Below, piece by piece: positions 54,611-64,000 of a stretch of DNA of 64,000 nt (its first letter is position 1; every line of letters starts with the position of its first letter). The notes under the pieces were generated by a model. It saw only the letters and a list, made by a program, of their open reading frames with translations. It was not told where the DNA came from and made no database searches. The position numbers and the translations under genes were made by a program. The DNA is from Brasenia schreberi (lineage: Eukaryota > Streptophyta > Magnoliopsida > Nymphaeales > Cabombaceae). Where the stretch lies: assembly GCA_036023115.1 (NCBI GenBank), contig JAYKKT010000080.1, positions 9,003,501 through 9,067,500 of the forward strand, in the 5' to 3' direction.

Positions 54611-54915
54611 GGCCTGCCGACTACCTCCCTAGCATTTCCTTTGGCCTGTCGACTGCCTTCTACGGCTTCTGGCCTACCAACTGCCTTCTACGACTTCTGG
54701 CCTGTCGGCTGCCTTTTGTCTAGCATTCTCGGCTACCTTCTTTGGTCTCTGGCTTGTCGACTACCTTTTCGGCCTCTGGCCTGCCGGCTCCCTGTTCCGA
54801 CCTTTGGCCTGCCGGCTGCCTGTTCCAACCTCTGGCCTGTCGGCTCTCTGTTCCGGCCTTTGGCTTGCCGACTGCCTTTTGCGGCCTCTAGCCTACCAGC
54901 TACCTTTTGCAGCCT
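54611..54915. repeat. 28-bp minisatellite in the Copia leader
   Basis: Units of the type TTGGCCTGCCGGCTGCCTGT plus TCCAACCT start at 54778, 54806, 54834, 54862 and 54890, exactly 28 bp apart, and at 54643, 54671 and 54699. It lies between the primer-binding site and gag on the minus strand. As 28 is not a multiple of 3, the long plus-strand frame (54641-55186) is incidental. Confidence 0.88.
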
Positions 54916-55135
54916 TTCTTCTTTGCCTCAGACGAGGCCTGTCGACTTGTCCGGGGTTCTGTTGGTCGTTGTCTGCCTCAGACTCGGCCTGCCGAGCACC
55001 TTTTGCTCTCTGCTCTCTTTTGTTTTGTTCTTGTTGCTTCTTGTCTCGTTGTTCCTTTTTCCCCCTTTCTCCTCTTTTTTTTATTTTTTTTTTTCTCTAC
55101 GCTTACCTCCTCCTTTTTTTTTACAGGGTTTTTGG

Positions 55136-55147
55136 GCTCTGATACCA
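55136..55147 (-). promoter_or_regulatory. Primer-binding site (initiator tRNA-Met)
   Basis: The minus strand reads TGGTATCAGAGC one base inside the 5' LTR, complementary to the 3' end of plant initiator tRNA-Met; it primes first-strand synthesis in Copia elements. Confidence 0.9.
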
Positions 55148-55148
55148 G

Positions 55149-55571
55149 TGATGGCGAAAAGCTCCAACCTCTTCCTAAATCTTTGATCAGCTATTGAGAG
55201 TGTCGCTCGCCTGAATCTGTCGGAGGTACCTGTTCGCCTGAGTTGATGCAGCGGATTTGTGCGAGGTTCCCACACAAGCATTTCCCAATGAGAGGTTTAC
55301 AGATTGTCTCTCTTTTTCTATGTATGTATATCTCTCTGAGTGTCTTTGTATTTCGACCTGTAATGGTTGCCTTTTATAAGCAACCCACTCCTCCCTCATC
55401 CCGGATACTCCATCTGTGGCTTTCCTCGTTCGAAGTGTTTAACGGAAACGTTATTGGAAATCTCGGTAACGTCTTACCATTACGATTCTGGCTTAACTGT
55501 AACAGGTAGCGGACTGAATGGCCAGTTCAGCCATTACCTGAGCCGAGAATGACCAGCCCTTATCTGTAACA
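55149..55571 (-). repeat. 5' LTR of the Copia element
   Basis: On the minus strand it begins TGTTACAGATAAGG and ends CATCA, with the inner side next to the primer-binding site and the outer side next to the CCCTC duplication. Confidence 0.9.
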
Positions 55572-55576
55572 CCCTC

Positions 55577-57124
55577 TATCTCTCTCTTCATTTGGTGTGA
55601 AGGGGCATACCGGAGCCCAACAAAAACTGGTCCATGGCCGGTTTTGCACATTGTTCTTGTTCCCTATCTATTTATTCTATATATCATTTTCGTTTCTTTA
55701 ATAGTTGCAAGTAATCATGGGGAGTAGCAATATTAATGGTCGTCATGACACTGAGTTACGCTCCTATCTACTCGTTTTGTTTACTCTTATATCATCACAA
55801 ATCGTACACTCTATCCTTATTTGTATTGAATCTGCCAGCACCTCATCTCCAACTTAATCTCTACCACGTAATATTTCATGTTGAACGTATACGGATGCTC
55901 ATATTTTCTAAAGGATAATAGTATGTCTTGTATAATCTAGCTTTTGTCTAGCTAACATTGCACCTTGAAACCTTTTATATATATATATATATATATATAA
56001 ATGATCAACAGGAGTAAATGGAACTACTGAAGACTATCATTAGCCGGCCGTCTCAATATACTTGTGGATTTGCAGATGCACACAGCACAAATCATCACTA
56101 CCATGTTCGAACCGATAATGATGTATCCCACATAAGGCTTGAGATTGGGAGATGTGTTCAAGTTGTTTCCTGTGGTGCTGCAAGCAGAGACCATGAGAGA
56201 GTATCAGAAAGAAAGGTATGTTTTCCTCAACTTCTCCTTCACCCACTTGTGGAGTCATCGTTAAGGAACTGACCTAAATACCCAAGTTAATAACTTCTTT
56301 CAATAACCATTTGATGTTTCACATCTTCAAAGAAGACCAAGGACTCGTCTATGCAACCTGCATGCTTGTGATTTTAAGCCCGCAACGGCAATTATGAACA
56401 TTTAAACTGATTAGAGAAATTTAGAAAATTATATTTTATGAAACGATAAAAAGGTTTGCTATGTGGAGGCTGAAGCTAATGCACGCCCCAAGTATTGAAC
56501 TCATGACATTTAACTTATGAGTCAACCCCGTAGCCATGTAAGGTGGTGCGCAGCTTTGTCCTCTTCCCTAACTTCTATATTTTAACACATTTTGCTATTT
56601 GAGTAGGGGTCAGGTAGGAGGTTGGGTTGTCCGTTAGAAGTTGAGGAGTTCAGTACTTGCCTCTTTATCTGGTAGAGGTTTGCTACCCCAGCTTGCCTAT
56701 CGCCAAAAAAAAAGGTTTTCTCTATTTGGAAAGAAAAGCAAGCACCGTGATTTAGTTGAACTTACTTTTGCTTTATATGCTTGTTCTTTCTCAGTGATGA
56801 TGGTAAAGATCCGGTTAATTAATTAAATTCCAAGTTCCTGCAACAGATGAATGAAAATTTTGCCATGAGAGCTCGGAGTTTGAATATGTTCTCTTCAAAA
56901 TCTATCTAAAAGTCATCACAAAGGTTGTCAATTTTGAAGCCAAATGTGAGCTCGATGAAGAGGCTGAGAAGAAAGCAAGCTTATCAACAAGATGAGTTGA
57001 GGGTTAATTTGAATCTACCACAACAAGATTAACATGGACGCCAAGGAAGAACGAGCCCAAGTTAATGCGTGGCAGAAACCATGAAAAAAGGAACAATTAG
57101 AGTATTCAAGTTATTTACCTCTAT
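55577..57124. other. Intergenic stretch, no gene recognised
   Basis: An 84-codon plus frame at 56018-56272 shows no known domain. A short TA run lies at 55977-55998. The part 56930-57060 is richer in purine codons (GAAGAGGCTGAGAAG) and could be an exon relic, but nothing joins it. A SINE-like copy lies at 56461-56555. Confidence 0.35.
56461..56555 (-). mobile_element. tRNA-derived SINE-like copy 3
   Basis: The minus strand reads GTGCGCACC...ATGGCTACGGGGTTGACTC (A-box-like), then GAGTTCAATACTTGGG (B-box with one change), then CGTGCATTAGCTTCAGCCTC. The last part matches GTGCAyGGCTTCGGCTC of the copies at 28.1 and 41.9 kb. No clear poly(A) tail was seen. Confidence 0.45.
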
Positions 57125-57129
57125 GATGT

Positions 57130-59354
57130 TGTAAACACCCTAAATAAAAATTTTCTGTAAACACCCTAAATAAAATTTTCGGAAAACACTCTCAATTTCG
57201 AAAACCGACTTGTTTTAAAACCTCCGCTTTAAAATGAGAATTTTAAATCTTTAAAATCAAGATTTTAAAGATAAAGAGGTTCAAGTTAAAGCTGGGATAA
57301 GACCCAGAGGATATGAACGAATCAGGCGAAGATCAAGGCGATGGTTAAAGCCCGCTTTAAGCCGAGATCAAGTTCGCGAAAGTCAAGCCGTGGAGCAAGG
57401 AAAAGGATAAGCTCAAGTTAAGGCACATCTTTATCAAGTCAAGTGGATAACCTCACCAACCTAAACCTAGTCAAATTTGACTAAGACCTAGACTTGATTC
57501 ACCTAGGCTAACCATGACTTATGACCTAACTCTAATCAAGTGACCCTAACTCAACTAAATTGGATTTACCTTAGCCATGTCCACCCTACATCCTTTGGCT
57601 AAGACTACAATTGAAACCCCATTACCTAGCCTTGATCAAATGGGACGAGTCACAAAGGAAGCAACATCACATTCAAAGTCTAGCCGGTTTTTACTTGGGA
57701 GCATCTAGGGCCTAACCGGCTATGGCTAGGTGCACACGGTTTGAACCAAGAACCAGCCCATGTGGGGCTGGTCCAGTTATGAATGAAAAGGACCACTTGT
57801 TCACCTGAAGACTCTTGGGGCTGGTTTTGGGTCATGGATTACCCGCCCCAATGAAGGGCCTAGAAGAGGCCCCCCTTGGCCTATAAATAGAGGACAAGGA
57901 GGGGCGGCCAAGGCATGTTGGAGAGGCATCTTGGGGCATTGGAGTAGCTGCATTCCTTAGGGAATTCATGAGTCTCCTTAGATAAGAGTGGAGAGAGGAG
58001 AAGAGAGTGTAGAAAATAGGCAAAGTGCTGAAAATCTTATAGAGTTTAAGTAAGAAAAGAAGAGAGGAAAAAGAGGGGAAGGTGAGGGTCGTGAGCCATT
58101 GTTGGAGCCGATCCTTTAAGGAGTTCACATAAGTATTCCTCCTTCTTTGTTCATCTCTATCTCTTCTCCATATTCATTTTAAAAGGGGTTGTATTAATGG
58201 AGCTTTGTCTCCCCCCATGATAGTAATAAGAAGTAGATGTGCTGAAATTTTCAATTCTTGCTTATGCATTGTAATTGTTTGTGTTCTTGATTCTACCTCT
58301 CTATATGTTATACAAATCCTATAACTTCTATTCTCTTCTATGCTTAAGCTAATCTATATATTTTCATTCATTTCTCTTCAACAATTTACTTTGAGATATT
58401 GTGTTGTTGCAATTTAAATTCGGGTGAGTTTGCATCACGTATGTTCTAAATACAAAATTCTAAATTCCTAGCATTTTTGCATATATTGATTACTTTATTT
58501 TTCATTGCTAAACTGATACTCCGATCACTCTAAAATCTAGCACACTGTATCTACATACACAAAAAACTTATAATAAAATTTTCAAGAATTTTAGGGTCGT
58601 GCAACCATGTATTAAAAGGTGTGTAATATTAGGAAAATTTTAGAAATGTTTTGTCAAAACTGTTTTCCTACAATAGAGCCTAGGTAATCATCCCATAACT
58701 CTGTCTATGGTTATCCAAATTTGGTGAAACTTAGTTCATTAGAAAGTTGATATCTATAGCTTTTCAACAAGACCAAGTTACTAAAATCAGAGCTCTAAGC
58801 ACCGATATATAGACTTATCTTTAGATCTCTATATTTCCATAACAGAACAGTTTTGAGTGTTTGAGTAGAGACACTTTCTCGATTTAATTTTTTATCACCC
58901 CAGTCCGAAAATTCAAAATAAAAAGTTGTATGGAATCTTCATATTCAAGCTATGTCCTATAAAATTTTCATGAATTTTAAAGATCACTAGGTCACCCAAA
59001 AAAATTTGGGAAACAAGCTCTGAAAATAGAACCAGTTTCTGTTTTTCAGAACTTGTTGATTTTCAAACTTGAAACCAAAGTGTATGAGTTTATTCTTGAC
59101 AACACCTCATTTTCCCCTTGGATTTAAAACTTCACCTGTACATTTGAAATCCTCAAAGCACTTAGGCTAACCCTTGAGTATCGGTTCAAGAAAGCCTAAA
59201 GCAAAAAAAAATCTCGCTTAGCCACAATCGCCAAGTCAGATTTAAAACTTTGCTAGTTTTTGGAAACTAGTTGGCATGCTCGTGCAATGAAGTAGTATTG
59301 AAAAGTTTTCTTCAAGTCTCTACATAGGCTTGGAGTGAAATTTTCTTATCTACA
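57130..59354 (+). mobile_element. Solo LTR, 2.23 kb, TSD GATGT
   Basis: It begins TGTAAACACCC at 57130 and ends ...TTATCTACA at 59354. Identical 5-mers GATGT lie at 57125-57129 and 59355-59359. The structure is TG...CA without any primer-binding site or coding region, hence a solo LTR. CTATAAATAG at 57881-57890 is a good TATA box. It is collinear with the LTR at 31608-34474, which is longer, and its 3' half matches the fragment at 16357-17549. Confidence 0.88.
57882..57888 (+). promoter_or_regulatory. TATA box of the solo LTR
   Basis: TATAAAT within GGCCTATAAATAGAGG is the canonical plant TATA context; it would start transcription about 30 bp downstream, in the R region of the LTR. Confidence 0.6.
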
Positions 59355-59359
59355 GATGT

Positions 59360-59980
59360 GTATGAACTAAAACATACATGAGAAATCTCTACAGTAATAC
59401 ATGATGCAATATTTTAACCAAGTGCAGGTTCGTCTTGAAAGTTACAAGTTTTTGTACAAGAGTATGATTTTTCCTATGGTAAACCTACAGAAAGTCTGCC
59501 CAAGACAACCTTTGTCTTCATTTCGACCAAGTAGTCGACCTGTTACAAAGTGCATATTTTTACACACACACACACACACACACACATACACACACACATA
59601 TATATATATATATGTTCACGCAAGTAAGTGTTGGTGCACCCAAGACAAGATAGCCAAGTTAGAGGAAAGGTTTGTGAGAGAATATATAAAATTGAAAATA
59701 GAGGAGAGAATAGACAGGATAGATGAATATGAGAGAAGGAAAATTGAGACTTCACAGTTAAGTTGAAAAAAGAAAGGAGACAAGAGAGAGAGAAAGAAAG
59801 TAAGAAGAAGCAAGTCATGAAAAAGTCATCTAAGGTTGTAGACTGTGAGGTTCTTGATGATCCTGCCAATTGTAAGCATAACAATAGAAAGAAAGGATCA
59901 TCTCACTCATCGAATGCCCACATTTTTTTGGTTTATTTATTCATTAGGACCAAATCTGCGAGTGCAAATTGAAAGTGAAT
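59360..59980. other. Intergenic stretch with CA repeat, possible coiled-coil exon relic
   Basis: (CA)n at 59562-59597 passes into TA at 59598-59612. Downstream, 59640-59766 reads KIAKLEERFVREYIKLKIEE...DRIDEYERRKIET, charged and helix-like, then stops. No family is recognised and no splice partner was found. Confidence 0.35.
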
Positions 59981-61343
59981 TTCACAACTTATCAGTCAGA
60001 TTTTGGAAGTGTGCTCACAATTCTTTTAGGTGTGGAAGCCTGCCAAGAAAGTCAAGGATCTTAAAGTTAACATGTTTGCACCTCAAATGTCAAAGTCATG
60101 AACCATTCTTTAGTATAAGGCATCAAGCACTTTAACACATTGGTTATATTGTTCAAAAGAAATATTGAGTTCTTTGTCATCTTCACTTTGTAAATCAACG
60201 TATCCTTCATATCTCTTATTGAAAGACTATTATACTTCATTGGGATTTTGTCACCTTTTTCTAAGAGTTATCTCAAACTTATGATATTGTACATCATTTT
60301 AGTACATAATAGACATCAGTGATGACTTTGTGACTCCTGATTTATATATTAATTAAGATGTCACATTTTTCCTTCATGAATACTTTAGATAAATTTTCAA
60401 AAGTAACTTCTCCTTTTATAAATTCATCTAGTTTCACAAAGAAGTTTTATCTCTGACCCATATAGATTCTTGTATAAGTATCAAGATACCATATCTCCTT
60501 TCTACTATTTTCACCATCATTATTTGTTAATAAGAACATGGATGCCTCTTCATTATTTTCTTCAACATGTTTGGCCTTCTCTTTACAATCTTTATAAGTT
60601 TCAATCTAATATTCACTTAAATAATGGTCATACTTTCTACACTCAAAACATTGACTTTGAGCTTACTATAGCAGCCACCACCTCGTACAAAACCTTCTTT
60701 TTCTCTTCCTCAATTCGAACTTAAAGCCGTATCTTTTTTCTCTTGATTGTGGATCTCTCTTCCTCATCTTTCACCTCGACCTCATCCTCTTCCATATTCT
60801 TTTCATTGATCTTCTAAAGAGACATTTAATTGAAGTACTTACTATAATGCGTAATCCTTTCTTTTCATCAATCTTTGCTCAAGAGCTTCCAAGCATCCCT
60901 TAAGTTCACCCATTGTCATGGATTCTAAATCATTTGATTCTTTAATAGCTACAATAATATAGTCAAACTTAAGAAATAGTCTGACACAACTCATCTTTCT
61001 TCATTTTTAAGGATTCATTTTGAAGAATCTCCCAAGCTTACTTTGCGCTTATTAAGGTTGTAACCTTTTCGAAATCGTTATCATCAATTCTTTTATAGAT
61101 AAGAAAAAGAGTTTTATTATTCATCTTTCTTGAGTCTCTTATAGTATTTTTTTTTGTCAGTTATTCATCATTTTTCTTCTTGTATCAAAGGCTCAGTGTC
61201 TCCTTTGTCAACTATTTTCTCAAGAATCTTGACATCTAAGAAGTAATTTCATTCTAATGCTCCATCTCCCACAGAATTCTTTGGTGAGACAATGAATTTG
61301 AAGTTGCAACATATCATAAGTCATGTTAGGCTTTGATACCAAT
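59981..61343 (-). pseudogene. Copia gag remnant with primer-binding site
   Basis: The minus strand shows TTGGTATCAAAGC (61342-61330) next to an LTR end ...TCTCCAACA, which is a primer-binding site with one change. Gag follows, including TMGELKGCLEALEQRLMKRK near 60915-60850. A mutated zinc knuckle CFECRKYDHYLSEY lies near 60655-60610, with the last Cys changed to Tyr. Beyond about 60450 the sequence is not recognisable. This is a different Copia lineage from the complete element. Confidence 0.6.
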
Positions 61344-62720
61344 TGTTGGAGAATCTAAATATTTGAGATGAAGAATTATGCCAAGGCACTATGTTCTGGT
61401 GGAGGCTTTGGGATGTTAATTACTTCAAAAAGGCTTACATCTTATTGCAAATGACTTCCATATATGTAGGCATACATATGGGGTATTTCTAAGCTATTAA
61501 CTATCCTAAATTATGACTTTACTAGTTTCAAACTTGACAACATATTTTCTATATGTATTTGACTATTCTAACTTGAAAGTTACAAAACTTTATTGGTAAT
61601 TCTAATTCTTAACTCTATACTTATTTCTTATGCATAGGTAATTGTAATGCTTAATTTCACACATATTTCTCTTGCATTGGAAGACAAAAGGTTTGACTTC
61701 TAATAACTCAATCTACATTTCATTAGTTGATATTTTAACATGAAAATGAGTTTATCTCTCAACAGCCACGAGCTTCTCAAATCATGTCACAAGTTGTGCC
61801 AATCACAAATTGATTTCACATCAACAGAAAGGTGCCTTTTCATAAATGGACTATGCAAGAGAATTTTTGTTATTCAAGAAGGTGGTGGATGAAAATAATA
61901 GGGGACCAATATAGAAAAACATTAGTATTTTATGCCTAAATCATTATCTTAGTAAGAACTTCCATTGTATTTTGATCGTGCAAAGTTCTCCATTGCTCAT
62001 CATTTCTATGATAAAACCATCTCAAAAAATTAAGAAAACTTTTCAAAACAACCATTTACCATTCTGTCTTCATCAATGATTGTGAAATTTTGTTCAATGA
62101 AAGATAAAAAAGTATTAATTCGACCAGAGGGAATGATCTTGACTATAGGACACGAAAAGTTTGATAGGCAGTGTGCATCTAGCGAGACATGATCTTAACA
62201 TCATCTTCTAAGTAAAGAAAATGAAACAAAATACACATTTTAAAGATTAAAATACTTATGTTTAATAGCAGCAAATGTAGAGAAATTCAAAGCACCAACA
62301 CATGATAGGAAAATCTTAGAGGATCTTGCATTGTTATTCATTAGAAGATGTGATTCTCTAGAAACCTTAATCTCCAAAGAGATGACTTCTTAAGTCGATG
62401 AGAGTTTAAGAGAAGAACTGTTGGGGATTGAAAACATTTCTATAAAAATATGTAAAGATCTTGATTGTAATTTGTCTATAGTTGATATATGGTGCATTTC
62501 ATGGATGAGCGAGCCACTAGACCCATAATCCTAACAAACCAATGTGCTAAAGCATATAGTCAACCTATTTTGGTATGAGATGCAGGACAAGCCACAAATC
62601 TTCATGTACATCGTGTACCCATATGAGAGATTTCTAGGTTTGGCACCAATTGTTGCAACCATGATATGTGTTCAATGCGAGATCATGGTCTCTCAATCGA
62701 GATTAGCTCATATTCTATAA
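61344..62720. other. LTR and antisense retroelement debris
   Basis: The 5' LTR of the Copia remnant starts at 61344 (TGTTGGAGAATC on this strand); its far end was not fixed. A second, similar junction lies at 62638-62652: GGTTTGGCACCAATTGTTGC reads on the minus strand as GCAACA followed by ATTGGTGCC, an LTR end plus primer-like site of another element. No open frame of note. Confidence 0.4.
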
Positions 62721-62735
62721 ATGCCCACTAGGGAT

Positions 62736-62880
<145 letters not shown>

Positions 62881-64000
62881 TTGAGAGAGAGAGCTTGGTA
62901 TGCGCTTGCAATATTACATGTTAAGATTTAGTTGATATTTGAATTTAAAATTAAAATGTCCTTATACTTTGTGTAAATATACTTTATCCAAAAGCAACTT
63001 TTGCTTTTCTAATTCAAATCTTAATCATTATCTTTCAAATTAGTTAGTTGATATTTCGTTAGATATATGATTCACTATATATGTGTGTATGTGTGTGTAT
63101 GTGCTTGAACATGCATTAGACATGGCCTATGGACGGTTCCAGTTACCATTCTAAAACCATGGATTCTAGGATGGTTTAGGTTTTGATTTCATCATAATTC
63201 TAAGGTTGGTTACTAGGAGGTTCTTTGTTTGTTTTTTGTGCATATTTGACATACGAAATTAATATATTTCTAATGATTTATTATTATATAAAACAACATT
63301 TATACATTTAAATCATAATGGCCTTAAAATACAAATATATATATATATATAATAACTCATTTAAGTTTACATTAATATATTTATAATTATACAAATATGA
63401 GAAGAAAATAAAATAATAGTGAGCTTGACCTTAATTCACTTACCCTTAAATTAAGCCTCCTACGCATCCTTTTGTGTGAAGGGGAATCAAAGCCCCACGT
63501 AATTTACTTACCTTTTGAAGGATAGTCCTTACCTAAAACCTGAACTCTGAACCTAATTATTCATATTGGGCCATGCTTACACTACATCAATGTTAGTGGT
63601 ATCTATACTAGTTGTCTTTTTAGTAGTGTAAACATTTCAAGTGTATGTATCAACTAGTATTTATTCATACTCCTATCCTCAATGCCTTGATCTTGTTCAA
63701 TTATCTATGCAAGCTTGATGTTTGAGGTTCTAAGTTAGATTACGTTCGTTCAAGATATTTCTACTTTGACTAAATATCTAGTCTAGTAACTAAAATAATA
63801 AAATATTTATAGAAATTAAAGACAAAATAGGACAAGTAACTTGATGTTCTCTCCACCAATTTAAAATAAAAAATTCTCCTTCGTCGTCATCTCAAAATTC
63901 ACATTGATCATAGCGAGTGGTAACATATACCTCAAACTCGGTGGAACCTATTGTGCTTGCTTCACCTTGAAAATGAGATACCTCATGAAACTGGTTTGAT
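62881..64000. other. AT-rich intergenic end of the window
   Basis: No gene is recognised. On the minus strand 63500-63430 reads ACGTGGGGCTTTGATTCCCC ... GGATGCGTAGGAGG. This resembles a TGATTCCC...GATACGTAGGCA motif that I recall from LTRs of some large plant retrotransposons. A short TA run lies at 63337-63352. Confidence 0.35.

Larger units (their letters stand above)
49294..55571 (-). mobile_element. Complete Copia LTR retrotransposon, TSD CCCTC
   Basis: The LTRs are at 49294-49718 (3' LTR) and 55149-55571 (5' LTR), 425 and 423 bp and clearly alike. The flanking 5-mers CCCTC at 49289-49293 and 55572-55576 are identical. Next to the 5' LTR on the minus strand is TGGTATCAGAGC (55147-55136), the primer-binding site for initiator tRNA-Met. 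Gag, integrase, RT and RNase H lie in that order on the minus strand, the Copia order. Frameshifts and stops show that it is now inactive. The 3' LTR has lost the TG start (TT), consistent with decay after insertion. Confidence 0.92.

Noticed and set aside
54641..55186. 181-codon plus-strand open frame with repeated LACRLP text
   Set aside because: It runs across a 28-bp minisatellite and the primer-binding site of an antisense Copia element; the periodic peptide comes from the DNA repeat.
59401..59766. 121-codon frame at 59.4 kb
   Set aside because: It is interrupted in the middle by a CA/TA microsatellite that itself supplies the open reading; only the last 40 codons look protein-like and they match no family I know.

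Overview
This window is nuclear DNA from a flowering plant. It is AT-rich, its genes have several introns with GT/AG borders, it carries long TA/GA/CA microsatellites, and most of it consists of decayed transposable elements. I cannot name the species from the sequence.

Only three host genes are supported, all on the minus strand. (1) 9083-5215 is a five-exon gene for a membrane-anchored coiled-coil protein of the CHUP1/actin-binding family. (2) 29994-25539 is a ten-exon cytoplasmic poly(A)-binding protein gene with four RRMs and a C-terminal MLLE domain. All its exon phases agree, but exon 9 carries one in-frame TAA that would remove the MLLE domain. (3) 43451-41590 is a two-exon LOB-domain (LBD) transcription factor gene. 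The three genes are unrelated in function and are separated by repeats.

Repeat layout: a hAT element with a perfect 8-bp target duplication (133-3363); a LINE tail (about 3.6-3.9 kb); a second, different hAT element of about 4.1 kb (9635-13775); a Copia fragment (15.3-16.3 kb), then a truncated long LTR (to 17549), then a 5'-truncated hAT copy with an internal tandem duplication (17550-21010); further hAT pieces (21.3-24.2 kb); a 2.87-kb solo LTR with TSD GTTAG (31608-34474); a short non-autonomous LTR element (about 34.6-36.6 kb); a FAR1/MULE-like remnant (39.5-39.7 kb); two MITE-like elements built around giant TA arrays (43951-44410 and 44734-45398); a 45-bp-period minisatellite (48.5-49.2 kb); a complete 6.3-kb Copia element with LTRs, PBS and TSD CCCTC (49294-55571); a 2.2-kb solo LTR with TSD GATGT (57130-59354); and another Copia remnant (about 60-61.3 kb). 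Three copies of a tRNA-derived SINE family lie in or near the genes.

Exon borders, target duplications and terminal repeats were read directly from the sequence. Family names come from recognising conserved motifs and were not checked by a search. I found no CRISPR array, rRNA gene or intact functional tRNA gene. I also found no convincing undescribed system; the most unusual items are the nonsense codon in the poly(A)-binding protein gene, the TA-array MITE pair, and the long LTR family present only as solo or truncated LTRs.
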